NCBI RefSeq assembly: GCF_028548395.1 | Contig: NZ_JAQQLA010000004.1 | Coordinates: 372,001 to 436,000 of the forward strand | DNA length: 64,000 bases | Direction: 5' to 3' | DNA from: Vogesella indigofera | GTDB taxonomy: Bacteria > Pseudomonadota > Gammaproteobacteria > Burkholderiales > Chromobacteriaceae | Shown: one piece after another, positions 40,325 through 48,358 of the stretch | Layout of the letters: every line of letters begins with the position of its first letter | How positions within the stretch are numbered: position 1 is the first letter of the stretch | The notes under the pieces: model-generated | What the model was told of the DNA's origin: nothing | The model's database searches: none | What the model saw: only the letters and a program-made list of their open reading frames with translations | Position numbers and translations under genes: made by a program

Positions 40325-42583
40325 ATGCGTTTTCACTTCCCGATCGTCATCATCGACGAAGATTTCCGTAGCGAGAACACCAGCGGCTCCGGCATCCGCG
40401 AGCTGGCCAACGCCATCCAGGCCGAAGGCATGGACGTGATCGGCTACACCAGCTACGGCGACCTGACTTCGTTCGCGCAGCAGCAAAGCCGCGCCGCCGG
40501 CTTCATCCTGTCGATCGACGACGAGGAATTCCAGACCGACGAAGATGCCACCTCGGCACTGGGCGGCCTGTACGGCTTTGTCGCCGAAATCCGCCGTCGC
40601 AACCCGGACATCCCGGTGTACCTGTACGGCGAGACGCGCACCGCGCGCCACATCCCCAACGACATCCTGCGCGAGCTGCATGGTTTCATCCACATGCACG
40701 AGGACACCCCGGAATTCGTAGCGCGCCACATCATCCGCGAGGCCAAGAGCTACCTCGACACCCTGGCGCCGCCGTTCTTCCGCGCGCTGGTCAACTACGC
40801 GCAGGACGGCTCCTACTCCTGGCACTGCCCCGGCCACTCCGGCGGCGTGGCGTTCCTGAAATCGCCGGTCGGCCAGATGTTCCACCAGTTCTTCGGCGAA
40901 AACATGCTGCGCGCCGACGTGTGCAACGCGGTGGAGGAACTGGGCCAGCTCTTGGACCACACCGGCCCGGTGGCGGCCTCGGAACGCAATGCGGCGCGCA
41001 TTTTCAGCTCCGACCACTGCTTCTTCGTCACCAACGGCACCTCGACTTCGAACAAGATCGTGTGGCACAGCACCGTCGCCGCCGGCGACATCGTGCTGGT
41101 CGACCGCAACTGCCACAAGTCCAACCTGCACGCGATCATGATGACTGGCGCCATTCCGGTGTTCCTGATGCCGACGCGCAACCACTACGGCATCATCGGC
41201 CCGATCCCGAAGGCGGAATTCTCGCTGGACGCGATCCGCGCCAAGATCGAGGCCAACCCGTTCGCCCGCGAGGCGCTGGCCAAGAACCCGAACGCCAAGC
41301 CGCGCATCCTGACCATCACCCAGTCCACCTACGACGGCATCATGTACAACGTCGAGGAGATCAAGGGCCTGCTGGATGGCGAGGTCGACACCCTGCACTT
41401 TGACGAAGCGTGGCTGCCGCACGCCAGCTTCCACGACTTCTACGGCGACTTCCACGCCATCGGCGAAGGCCGTCCGCGCTGCAAGGAGTCGATGATCTTC
41501 TCGACGCAATCCACGCACAAGCTGCTGGCCGGCATCTCGCAGGCGTCGCAGATCCTGGTGCAGGACCCGCAGAACCGCCAGCTGGACACCCACAGCTTCA
41601 ACGAAGCCTACCTGATGCACACCTCCACCAGCCCGCAGTACGCGATCATCGCCAGCTGCGACGTGGCGGCGGCGATGATGGAGCAGCCGGGCGGCCAGGC
41701 ACTGGTCGAGGAATCGCTGGCCGAGGCGCTGGAATTCCGCCGCTCGATGCGCAAGGTGGACGAGGAGTACGGCGAGGACTGGTGGTTCCGCGTGTGGGGC
41801 CCGGAAAAGCTGTCGGAAGACGGCATCTGCGACCCGCAGGACTGGGAGCTGAAAACCGGCGAAACCTGGCACGGCTTTGCCGGCATCGAGGACGGCTTCA
41901 ACCTGCTGGACCCGATCAAGGCCACCATCCTGACCCCAGGCCTGAACGTGGACGGCAGCTTCGAAGAGCTGGGCATCCCGGCATCGATGGTGACCAAGTA
42001 CCTGGCCGAACACGGCGTGGTGGTGGAAAAGACCGGCCTGTACAGCTTCTTCATCATGTTCACCATCGGCATCACCAAGGGCCGCTGGAACACGCTGCTG
42101 GCCGCGCTGCAACAGTTCAAGGACGATTTCGACAAGAACCAGCCGCTGTGGCGCTGCATGCCGGACTTCATCGCCAAGCATCCGGAGTACGAGCGCGTCG
42201 GCCTCAAGGACCTGTGCCTGAAGATCCACCGCGCCTACCACGAGCACAACGTGGCGCGACTGACCACCGAGATCTACCTGTCGGAAATGGTACCGGGCAT
42301 GAAGCCGTCGGACGCGTTTGCCAAGATGGCGCACCGCGAAGTGGAGCGCGTGCCGGTCGACCAGCTGGAAGGCCGCATCACCGCGGTACTGCTGACTCCG
42401 TACCCGCCGGGCATCCCGCTGCTGATTCCGGGCGAAGTGTTCAACAAGACCATCGTCGACTACCTGCGCTTCACCGAGCAGTTCAACCGCGGCTTCCCCG
42501 GCTTCGAGACCGACGTGCACGGCCTGATCGCCGAAGTCCGCGACGGCAAGAAGACCTACTTCGTGGATTGCGTGAAGGCCTGA
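40325..42583 (+). CDS. Orn/Lys/Arg decarboxylase, AdiA/LdcI-type
   Basis: Fold type I PLP decarboxylase of 752 aa. It has an N-terminal receiver-like wing domain (FPIVIIDEDFRSEN), the CPGHSGG motif, the PLP lysine K399 in STQSTHKLLAG, and the long C-terminal domain ending TPYPPGIPLLIPGE. Enzymes of this class decarboxylate arginine, lysine or ornithine and serve in acid resistance or polyamine supply. The sequence does not settle the substrate for me; arginine or lysine are most likely. No antiporter (AdiC, CadB, PotE) is adjacent, so a biosynthetic or general role is possible. Confidence 0.85.
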   Translation: MRFHFPIVIIDEDFRSENTSGSGIRELANAIQAEGMDVIGYTSYGDLTSFAQQQSRAAGFILSIDDEEFQTDEDATSALGGLYGFVAEIRRRNPDIPVYLYGETRTARHIPNDILRELHGFIHMHEDTPEFVARHIIREAKSYLDTLAPPFFRALVNYAQDGSYSWHCPGHSGGVAFLKSPVGQMFHQFFGENMLRADVCNAVEELGQLLDHTGPVAASERNAARIFSSDHCFFVTNGTSTSNKIVWHSTVAAGDIVLVDRNCHKSNLHAIMMTGAIPVFLMPTRNHYGIIGPIPKAEFSLDAIRAKIEANPFAREALAKNPNAKPRILTITQSTYDGIMYNVEEIKGLLDGEVDTLHFDEAWLPHASFHDFYGDFHAIGEGRPRCKESMIFSTQSTHKLLAGISQASQILVQDPQNRQLDTHSFNEAYLMHTSTSPQYAIIASCDVAAAMMEQPGGQALVEESLAEALEFRRSMRKVDEEYGEDWWFRVWGPEKLSEDGICDPQDWELKTGETWHGFAGIEDGFNLLDPIKATILTPGLNVDGSFEELGIPASMVTKYLAEHGVVVEKTGLYSFFIMFTIGITKGRWNTLLAALQQFKDDFDKNQPLWRCMPDFIAKHPEYERVGLKDLCLKIHRAYHEHNVARLTTEIYLSEMVPGMKPSDAFAKMAHREVERVPVDQLEGRITAVLLTPYPPGIPLLIPGEVFNKTIVDYLRFTEQFNRGFPGFETDVHGLIAEVRDGKKTYFVDCVKA

Positions 42584-42601
42584 TCCCGAGCGCTGGCAAA
42601 C

Positions 42602-42640
42602 AATGCGGCCAACCTTGTACAAGGTTGGCCGCATTTTTCA
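42602..42640. terminator. Terminator built from an inverted pair of the dispersed motif
   Basis: A perfect 34-bp palindrome (42602-42635) made of TGCGGCCAACCTTG at 42604-42617 and its reverse complement at 42620-42633, followed by TTTTT (42634-42638). It lies 18 nt past the decarboxylase stop and 17 nt before the stop of the convergent gene, so it can serve both. Two uptake-like motifs arranged as a terminator is the arrangement known for DUS in Neisseria. Confidence 0.9.
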
Positions 42641-42656
42641 TGGCCGTGCAGTGGGC

Positions 42657-43412
42657 TTACTGGTAGCCGCGAAAGGCGCGCGCAAAGCTGCCGTCGCGCT
42701 GCAGCGCCTGATAGCTGTGGCGCAGTCGCGCCAGTGTCGCCGGTGGCGTGCCAAGGCTGGCGGCCAGGTACAGCTCCATGGTCAGCGGCAAGGGCAGCAG
42801 CTGGCGGAACTGGCGACAATCCAGCAGCTCGCGGCGGCAATAGGCCTGCAGACTGCCCTCGGAAAGCGGCACCGCATCGATCCAGCCCAGCTGCAGCCGG
42901 CGCAGATTGGTTTCCATGTTGTCGGCGACGTCCAGCCCGGCGTGGCGGTTGGCGCTGACCTCGGCAAAGCCCTGCTCGCGCAGCCACTGGCCGCGCACAT
43001 CCTGGTTGCTGATGCCGATGCGCAGGCTGCCCGCCTCCGCCAGCGTGCTGGCGCGCAGGTCGCGGCGGCTGACCAGCGCATATAGCGCCACCCGCTCCGA
43101 GCCCAATCGCCCCAGCCAGTGGAACTGCGCCTCGCGCGCCGGGGTGCGCGCCAGCGAATAGATCAGCACGTTGGGCTGGTGGCTGGCCAGCGCCATGCTG
43201 CGCGCCCACGGATAGACATGATGCTGGAACGGCAGCCCGGCATGACGCAGCAACTGCTCGACAAAGCGCGGCGCCGGCCCCTGCAGGCGCTGGCCGACGA
43301 TGAAATTGAACGGTGGCGCGTCTTCGGTCACCACCTTGAGCATGGCATGTGCCCCCGCCAGCAGCGGCTGCAGGCAGCAACAGGCCAGCAACAGAGCATT
43401 CGCAAGCCGCAT
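42657..43412 (-). CDS. Periplasmic solute-binding-like protein (SBP_bac_3 type)
   Basis: Protein of 251 aa with a signal peptide (ALLLACCCLQPLLAGAHA) and a binding-protein fold of the SBP_bac_3 kind (KVVTEDAPPFNFIVG at the mature N terminus, TLAEAGSLRIGISNQD in the hinge region). No transporter genes accompany it. ATG 43412 with GGAGGG upstream is chosen over a longer frame to 43556 that would cover the divergent promoter. It is divergent from a sensor kinase gene, and a 16-bp palindrome lies between them. It may be a periplasmic sensing partner and not a transport protein; the ligand is unknown. Confidence 0.7.
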   Translation of the reverse strand: MRLANALLLACCCLQPLLAGAHAMLKVVTEDAPPFNFIVGQRLQGPAPRFVEQLLRHAGLPFQHHVYPWARSMALASHQPNVLIYSLARTPAREAQFHWLGRLGSERVALYALVSRRDLRASTLAEAGSLRIGISNQDVRGQWLREQGFAEVSANRHAGLDVADNMETNLRRLQLGWIDAVPLSEGSLQAYCRRELLDCRQFRQLLPLPLTMELYLAASLGTPPATLARLRHSYQALQRDGSFARAFRGYQ

Positions 43413-43503
43413 AAGCCCTCCGCGACGGGACAAGGGAGCCTCTTGCTGCGTTGTAGCCCACCACGGCACACGGCACAAGCCGGCCGCCCGCAGCGTGCCG
43501 GAC

Positions 43504-43519
43504 TCCGTAGCGCTACGGA
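43504..43519. promoter_or_regulatory. Palindromic operator TCCGTA-N4-TACGGA, copy 1
   Basis: A perfect 16-bp palindrome (spacer GCGC) in the 142-nt region between the divergent binding-protein and kinase genes. Exactly 91 nt separate it from the ATG of the gene at 43412, and 35 nt from the kinase ATG. The same arms with the same 91-nt spacing occur at 45676-45691 before the gene at 45783. It is a candidate binding site for the response regulator at 44982-45599. Confidence 0.65.
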
Positions 43520-43554
43520 ACGCCGCCCGCCGGCGGCAATGCCATAATGGCAGC

Positions 43555-44985
43555 ATGACACCCCTGCGCCCCTATCTGCTGCCCGCCAGCTGGCTACTGC
43601 TGAGCCTGCTCGCCGGCGGCGTACTGCTGCTGGCCGGCTTCAGCCAGCAACGCAGCCTGTTCCAGCAGAACAGCAGCATCGCCCACCGCCTGCTCAGCCA
43701 GAAGATGGTGCAGCACGAGGCGGTACTGGCCACCCTCGTGCTGCAGCAACGGCCGCCGCCAGCGGCGGAGCTGCTGGCCGGCCTGCGCCCGGCGATGCCG
43801 CAGCTGCTGGCGCTGGGCCTGCTGCAGGACGGCCGCTGGCTGGGCAGCGGCAACGCGCCGCCGCCACTGGCCGCCACGCTGGCAAGGGCGCGGCAACAGC
43901 GCCGCATCCAGACCCAGGCCGCCGGGGTCGCGCAATACTGGCTGGTGGCGCCGTCCGGCTGGAGCCTGCTGCTCGACAGCCGCCGGCTGTTGGCAGCCGG
44001 CGAGTGGCCGGCCACGCTGCAGCGGGTGCAGCTGCAATTGCCCGGTGGCAACAGTGTGCTGCTGAGCCAGCCGATGCCGGCCTGGGGCTGGTCGATGACG
44101 CTCGACAAGCCGCTGCCGACCAGCGCGCAGCCGTTCACTTTTCACAGCCAGCAGCGCTACGGCATCGCGCAGTGGCCGTGGCTGAGCTGGCTGGCGGTCA
44201 GCGCGGCGCTGGCGCTGCTGCTGGCGTGGCAGCACAGCCGTCGCCAGGCGCGGCAGCAGGCACAGCGTGAGCGGGAACAGGCAAGGTTGGCCGCCGTCAG
44301 CCGCCTCAGCACCCTCGGCGAGATGGCCGCCGGCATGGCGCACGAGCTGAACCAGCCGCTGACCGCCATCCTCGCCAACCTGCGCGCCTGCCAGCGGCTG
44401 CTGGACGACGACGACGAGCGCGACACGGTGCGCCAGGCGCTGGCCAGCAGCGCGGCGCAGGCCAAGCGCGCCGGCGACATCATCGCCCGCCTGCGCACGC
44501 TGGTGACGCAGCAGGCGCCGCGGCCGCTGGCTGCCGTCGACAGCGCCGCGCTGCTGGCCTCGGTACAAGTCCTGCGCCAGGCCGAGCTGGCGGCGCTAGG
44601 CATCCGCCTGCACTGTCTTGATGCCAGTGCCGGGCGGCGGCCGCTGGCCGACAACGTGGCGCTGGAGCAGATCGTGCACAACCTGCTGCAGAACGCGGTC
44701 GACGCGCTGGCCGGCCAGTCCGGCCACATCGAGATCCGCGCCGACATCGACGCCGGTCGCTACCGGCTGCAAGTCAGCGACAGCGGCCCCGGCATCGCCA
44801 CCGCCGACCTGCCGCAGCTGTTCCAGCCGTTTTTCAGCACCAAGCCCGGCGGCATGGGGCTGGGACTGAGCCTGTGCGAGACACTGGCGCACAGCCTGCA
44901 CGGCCAGCTCACTGCGGCCAACCTGCCAGCCGGCGGCGCCTGCTTCACGCTGTGCCTGCCGCTGGCCGAAGAGGACAACGCATGA
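43555..44985 (+). CDS. Two-component sensor histidine kinase (FixL/DctB-like)
   Basis: Protein of 476 aa. Two membrane helices (~8-28 and ~207-226) enclose a ~180-residue periplasmic domain with no family that I recognise. A short coiled coil leads to the HisKA domain with the phosphorylation site H263 in GMAHELNQPLTAILANL, and then the HATPase domain with VHNLLQNAVDAL, SDSGPGI and GMGLGLSLC. The ATG at 43555 follows the divergent regulatory region; longer upstream frames cross that region. It overlaps the response regulator by ATGA. A motif copy ending in C instead of A lies at 44282-44294 inside the gene. Confidence 0.88.
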   Translation: MTPLRPYLLPASWLLLSLLAGGVLLLAGFSQQRSLFQQNSSIAHRLLSQKMVQHEAVLATLVLQQRPPPAAELLAGLRPAMPQLLALGLLQDGRWLGSGNAPPPLAATLARARQQRRIQTQAAGVAQYWLVAPSGWSLLLDSRRLLAAGEWPATLQRVQLQLPGGNSVLLSQPMPAWGWSMTLDKPLPTSAQPFTFHSQQRYGIAQWPWLSWLAVSAALALLLAWQHSRRQARQQAQREREQARLAAVSRLSTLGEMAAGMAHELNQPLTAILANLRACQRLLDDDDERDTVRQALASSAAQAKRAGDIIARLRTLVTQQAPRPLAAVDSAALLASVQVLRQAELAALGIRLHCLDASAGRRPLADNVALEQIVHNLLQNAVDALAGQSGHIEIRADIDAGRYRLQVSDSGPGIATADLPQLFQPFFSTKPGGMGLGLSLCETLAHSLHGQLTAANLPAGGACFTLCLPLAEEDNA

Positions 44986-45599
44986 ACCAGCACCACTCCC
45001 CGCTGATCTACCTGGTCGACGACGACGACGCGGTGCGTGAGGCACTGGCGCTGCTGCTGAAAAGCGTCGGTCTGCGCGCCGAGGGCTTTGCCAGCCCGCA
45101 GCAGTTCCTGGCGCAGCACGACCGCCACAGCATCGGCTGCGTGGTGCTGGACATCCGCATGCCCGGCATCAGCGGGCTGGACGTGCTCGACACCCTCGCC
45201 GCCGGCAGCGACCTGCCGGTGATCATGCTCACCGGCCACGGCAACGTCGACCTCTGTCGCCGCGCGTTCAAGAACGGCGCCGAGGAATTCCTGCAGAAGC
45301 CGGTCGACGACGACGTGTTCCTCGACAGCGTGCAAAAAGCGGTGCGCCAGCACATCGCCCGCCGCGACAAGCAGGCCGCCAGCCTCGCCGCGCAGCAGCG
45401 GCTGCAACGGCTTTCCGGGCGCGAGCTGGACGTGCTGCAGCGCATCGCCGACGGCATGACCAACAAGGAGATCGCGCGCGAGCTGGCGCTGTCGCCGCGC
45501 ACGGTGGAAACCTATCGCGCCAACGTATTCGCCAAGCTGGAGGTCGACACCCTGGCGCAGCTGATCCGCCACTACCTGCTGCTGCTGCCGCAGCGCTGA
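44982..45599 (+). CDS. FixJ-family response regulator
   Basis: Protein of 205 aa. The receiver domain has the acidic cluster DDDD (13-16), phosphorylation site D57 in VVLDIRMPG, and K107 in LQKPVDD. The C-terminal LuxR/NarL-type helix-turn-helix (~143-200) contains LSGRELDVLQRIADGMTNKEIA and LSPRTVETYRANV. It is translationally coupled to the kinase by ATGA overlap. The palindromes at 43504 and 45676 are candidate targets, which would make the flanking genes its regulon. Confidence 0.9.
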   Translation: MNQHHSPLIYLVDDDDAVREALALLLKSVGLRAEGFASPQQFLAQHDRHSIGCVVLDIRMPGISGLDVLDTLAAGSDLPVIMLTGHGNVDLCRRAFKNGAEEFLQKPVDDDVFLDSVQKAVRQHIARRDKQAASLAAQQRLQRLSGRELDVLQRIADGMTNKEIARELALSPRTVETYRANVFAKLEVDTLAQLIRHYLLLLPQR

Positions 45600-45675
45600 G
45601 CGGCGCGCCGGCACAAGCACGCCCAGCGACCCTGCCCGCGCCACCACTCATCCCGTCCCGCGGCCAATAGCCGGC

Positions 45676-45691
45676 TCCGTACTGCTACGGA
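45676..45691. promoter_or_regulatory. Palindromic operator TCCGTA-N4-TACGGA, copy 2
   Basis: A 16-bp element with arms TCCGTA/TACGGA and spacer CTGC in the 183-nt region after the response regulator. It ends exactly 91 nt before the ATG at 45783, the same distance as copy 1 from the binding-protein ATG. Confidence 0.65.
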
Positions 45692-45782
45692 GGCCACCGC
45701 GTAATCGACCGAATATCGCGACGGCGCGACAGCAGCTAAGCTGATCCTGTCGTCCCCACTCATTCCGCACAGGAGCTTGATC

Positions 45783-46262
45783 ATGATCCGTACCCTCATC
45801 GCCGTTACCCTGCTCGCCGCCAGCGCCGCCCATGCCGCACCGGTGACCGAACGCAATATCGCGCTGGCCGACGCGCAGAAGCTGGCCAGCGACGCGGTGG
45901 CGCAGTGCCAGGCCAAGGGCTGGAACGTCGGCGTCAGCGTGGTGGACCGCGCCGGCAACCTGAAAGCCTTCGCTCGCGCTGACAATGCCGGCCCGCACAC
46001 CATCGAGGCCAGCCGTGCCAAGGCGTTCACTTCCGCCTCCGCCAAGGCGCCGACCCAGGCGATGATGGAAAACGCGCAGAAGAATCCGGGCGCGGCCAAC
46101 CTCACCGACATCCCCGGCTTCCTGCTGCTGGGTGGTGGCGTGCCGCTGAAGGCCGGTAACGAGGTGATCGGCGCCATCGGTATCGGCGGCGCCCCTGGCG
46201 GCCACCTCGACGAGCAGTGCGCACTGGCCGCCATCGACGCCAACGCCGCGCTGTTCAAGTAA
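45783..46262 (+). CDS. Secreted GlcG/HbpS-like (DUF336) protein
   Basis: Protein of 159 aa with a signal peptide (LIAVTLLAASAAHA, cut before APVTERN) and a GlcG/HbpS domain: NVGVSVVDRAGNLKAFARAD, IPGFLLLGGGVPL and GAIGIGGAPGG. HbpS of Streptomyces is an extracellular haem-binding protein that works with the SenS/SenR two-component system. A secreted HbpS-like gene beside a kinase/regulator pair with a shared operator suggests a comparable unit, but this is inference. ATG 45783 with CAGGAG upstream is chosen over TTG two codons earlier. A good terminator follows. Confidence 0.8.
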   Translation: MIRTLIAVTLLAASAAHAAPVTERNIALADAQKLASDAVAQCQAKGWNVGVSVVDRAGNLKAFARADNAGPHTIEASRAKAFTSASAKAPTQAMMENAQKNPGAANLTDIPGFLLLGGGVPLKAGNEVIGAIGIGGAPGGHLDEQCALAAIDANAALFK

Positions 46263-46290
46263 GTCCCGACCGGCGTTTCGCACGCCTGAA

Positions 46291-46318
46291 AAAAGCCACG
46301 CTCTCGAGCGTGGCTTTT
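46291..46318 (+). terminator. Terminator of the HbpS-like gene
   Basis: Stem of up to 13 bp, AAAAGCCACGCTC paired with GAGCGTGGCTTTT, 28 nt after the stop. A nearly identical hairpin for the converging gene lies 72 nt further on. Confidence 0.9.
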
Positions 46319-46390
46319 GCTTTCCCGAACTGGGCTGCGACCAAGCTTGGCCGCAGCCGCAAACCGTCGCCCGGCGGCAGGCCATGCAAA

Positions 46391-46414
46391 AAGCCACGCC
46401 CTAGAGCGTGGCTT
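46391..46414 (-). terminator. Terminator of the Cys/Met PLP enzyme gene
   Basis: Stem AAGCCACGC/GCGTGGCTT (46391-46399 and 46406-46414) that on the - strand runs into TTTTTGC. Between this hairpin and the PLP gene stop lies a degenerate copy of the dispersed motif (TGCGGCCAAACTT, from 46429), and another variant (TTGGCCGCA at 46347) lies between the two terminators. Confidence 0.8.
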
Positions 46415-46452
46415 GTCAGCAAGTGCGTTGCGGCCAAACTTGGCGGCAGCGC

Positions 46453-47598
46453 TTACTCCGCCAGCGCCTGCGCCAGATCAGCGAGGATGTCGTCGATGTC
46501 CTCGATGCCGATGGACAAGCGCAGCTGGCCCTCGCGGATGCCCAGCGCCGCCTTCTGTTCTGGCGGCATGCCGCCGTGCGACATGGTGTAGCTGTGGTTG
46601 ACCAGCGACTCCACCCCGCCCAGCGACTCCGCCAGCAGGAACAGCTGCAACCGGCTGGCGACGCGGCTGGCGGCGGCGCGGCTGTCTTCCTTCAGGTAGA
46701 CGGTGACGATGCCGCCGAAACGGCGCATCTGGCGTTTGGCCAGTTCGTGGCCTGGATGCTCGGGCAGGCCGGGGAAGAACACCTTGTCGATGGCCGGATG
46801 GCCCTGCAGGAAGGCGGCGACCTTCTCGGCGTTGTCGCAGTGCCGCTCCATGCGCAGCGCCAGCGTCTTGATGCCGCGCAGGGTCAGGAAACAGTCCTGC
46901 GGCCCCGGCACCGCGCCGGCGGCGTTCTGGATGAACTTGATCGCCTTGAACAGCGCCGCGTCGTTGACCGCCACCAGCCCCAGCAGCACGTCGGAGTGGC
47001 CGCCGAGGTACTTGGTGGCGGAGTGCACCACGATGTCGGCGCCCTGATTCAGCGGGTTCTGCAGGTAGGGCGTGGCGAAGGTGTTGTCCACCGCCACCAC
47101 CGCCCCGTGGCCGTGGGCGATCGCCGCCAGCGCGGCGATGTCGACCATGCCCAGCAGCGGGTTGGTCGGCGTCTCCAGCCACACAAGCCGGGTGTTGCTG
47201 CTGATGACGGCCTCAAGGTTGGCCGCATCGGACAGGTCGGCAAAGGTCACCTTGATGCCCTGCGCCGCCAGCACCTTGTCGAGGATGCGGTAGGCGCCGC
47301 CGTACAGGTCAGCCACCGCGATCACCTCGTCGCCGGGCTTGAGCGTGGCGCGCAGCACCGCGTCGATCGCCGCCATGCCGCTGGCGAAGGCGAGGCCGTG
47401 CGCGGCGTCTTCCAGCGCCGCGAAGTTGGCCTCCAGCGCCGCCCGCGTCGGGGTGCCGGTGCGGGCGTAGGCGAATTCCAGCGACTCGCCCACCGCGTCG
47501 TGGGCAAAGGCGGAGGTCTGGTAGATCGGCGGCATCACCGCGCGGTTGTGCTGGTGGTAGTCAAAACCGGCGTGGATCGCCTTGGTGGCAAATTTCAT
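46453..47598 (-). CDS. Cys/Met metabolism PLP enzyme (cystathionine lyase/synthase family)
   Basis: PLP enzyme of 381 aa with the family signatures YARTGTPTRAALE, FASGMAAIDAVL and the lysine in HSATKYLGGHSDVLLG. Members include cystathionine gamma-synthase, gamma-lyase, beta-lyase and methionine gamma-lyase; the sequence most resembles the gamma-lyase/gamma-synthase group but I cannot fix the reaction. GAGGGATACC precedes ATG 47598; an ATG seven codons upstream lacks a site. Its partners upstream on the same strand are an amino-acid permease and binding protein, which suggests sulfur amino-acid uptake and use. A full motif copy lies inside at 47214-47227. Confidence 0.85.
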   Translation of the reverse strand: MKFATKAIHAGFDYHQHNRAVMPPIYQTSAFAHDAVGESLEFAYARTGTPTRAALEANFAALEDAAHGLAFASGMAAIDAVLRATLKPGDEVIAVADLYGGAYRILDKVLAAQGIKVTFADLSDAANLEAVISSNTRLVWLETPTNPLLGMVDIAALAAIAHGHGAVVAVDNTFATPYLQNPLNQGADIVVHSATKYLGGHSDVLLGLVAVNDAALFKAIKFIQNAAGAVPGPQDCFLTLRGIKTLALRMERHCDNAEKVAAFLQGHPAIDKVFFPGLPEHPGHELAKRQMRRFGGIVTVYLKEDSRAAASRVASRLQLFLLAESLGGVESLVNHSYTMSHGGMPPEQKAALGIREGQLRLSIGIEDIDDILADLAQALAE

Positions 47599-47635
47599 GG
47601 TATCCCTCGTTTCGCTCATGGCCGCATGGGGCGCG

Positions 47636-48298
47636 TCAGCGGGCGTGGGCGCGGCCGAAGTGGCGCTCCACCCGTTGCTGCACCTGTTCGAACAGCGCGC
47701 TCAACACCCAGTAGATCGCCGCCGCCATCAGGTACAGTGGCAGCGGCTGGAAAGTCTGCGCGATCAGGTCCTTGGTCACCATCATCAGCTCGGAGACGGT
47801 GATCACCGATACCAGCGAGGTGTCCTTGATCAGCGAGATCAGGCTGTTGGCGAGGCTGGGCACCGCCAGCCGTACCGCCTGCGGCGCGATGACGTAGCGC
47901 ACCGCCGGCCACCAGCCCAGGCCCAGCGACAGCGCCGCGTCCCACTGCCCGCGCTCGACGCCGGCCATCGCGCCGCGCAGGCTCTCCGACAGGTAGGCGG
48001 CCACGTTCAGCGTCAGCGCCAGAATGCCGGCGGTGACCGGCTCGAACTCGATGCCGACGCTGGGCAGGCCGTAGTAGATGACAAAAATCTGCACCAGCAG
48101 CGGCGTGCCGCGCATCAGGCTGACGTACAGCGCCGCCAGCTGCGACAGCAGCGGCACCTGCGCGATGCGCACCAGCGCCACGGCGAAGCCCAGCGTCAGG
48201 CCCAGCACCATCGCCGAGACCGCGAACAGCAAGGTATAGCCGACCCCGGTCATCAGCACCGGGACGGCAGTCATTGCCAACTCAAGCCATTCCATCAT
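47636..48298 (-). CDS. Polar amino-acid ABC transporter permease
   Basis: Permease of 220 aa of the HisM/YecS type with about five helices and the inner-membrane permease signature DAALSLGLGWWPAVRYVIAPQAVRLAVP (EAA loop, quoted in part) that contacts the ATPase; SLMRGTPLLVQIFVIYYGLP is also typical. It should work with the binding protein at 48359-49138. No ATP-binding subunit gene is in the window, so it must be supplied from elsewhere. AAGGA precedes two consecutive ATG codons; 48295 may be the real start. The adjacent sulfur amino-acid enzyme hints at cystine or methionine as substrate. Confidence 0.88.
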   Translation of the reverse strand: MMEWLELAMTAVPVLMTGVGYTLLFAVSAMVLGLTLGFAVALVRIAQVPLLSQLAALYVSLMRGTPLLVQIFVIYYGLPSVGIEFEPVTAGILALTLNVAAYLSESLRGAMAGVERGQWDAALSLGLGWWPAVRYVIAPQAVRLAVPSLANSLISLIKDTSLVSVITVSELMMVTKDLIAQTFQPLPLYLMAAAIYWVLSALFEQVQQRVERHFGRAHAR

Positions 48299-48315
48299 TC
48301 ATCCTTCAAATACAA

Positions 48316-48340
48316 ACGCCTCCGCAACTGGCGGAGGCGT
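48316..48340 (-). terminator. Hairpin between binding protein and permease genes
   Basis: Perfect 10-bp stem ACGCCTCCGC/GCGGAGGCGT (48316-48325 and 48331-48340) with a 5-nt loop. On the - strand it is followed by TTTGTATTTG. It may be a partial terminator or mRNA stabiliser that keeps the binding protein in excess over the permease. Confidence 0.65.
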
Positions 48341-48354
48341 CAAGGTTGGCCGCA
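48341..48354 (-). repeat. Full copy of the dispersed motif
   Basis: CAAGGTTGGCCGCA on the + strand, directly beside the hairpin at 48316-48340 and 4 nt beyond the binding-protein stop. Confidence 0.85.
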
Positions 48355-48358
48355 GCGC

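Noticed and set aside
40319..42634. 771-codon frame on the - strand opposite the decarboxylase
   Set aside because: Shadow of a strongly conserved gene on the other strand; it even runs through the terminator palindrome.
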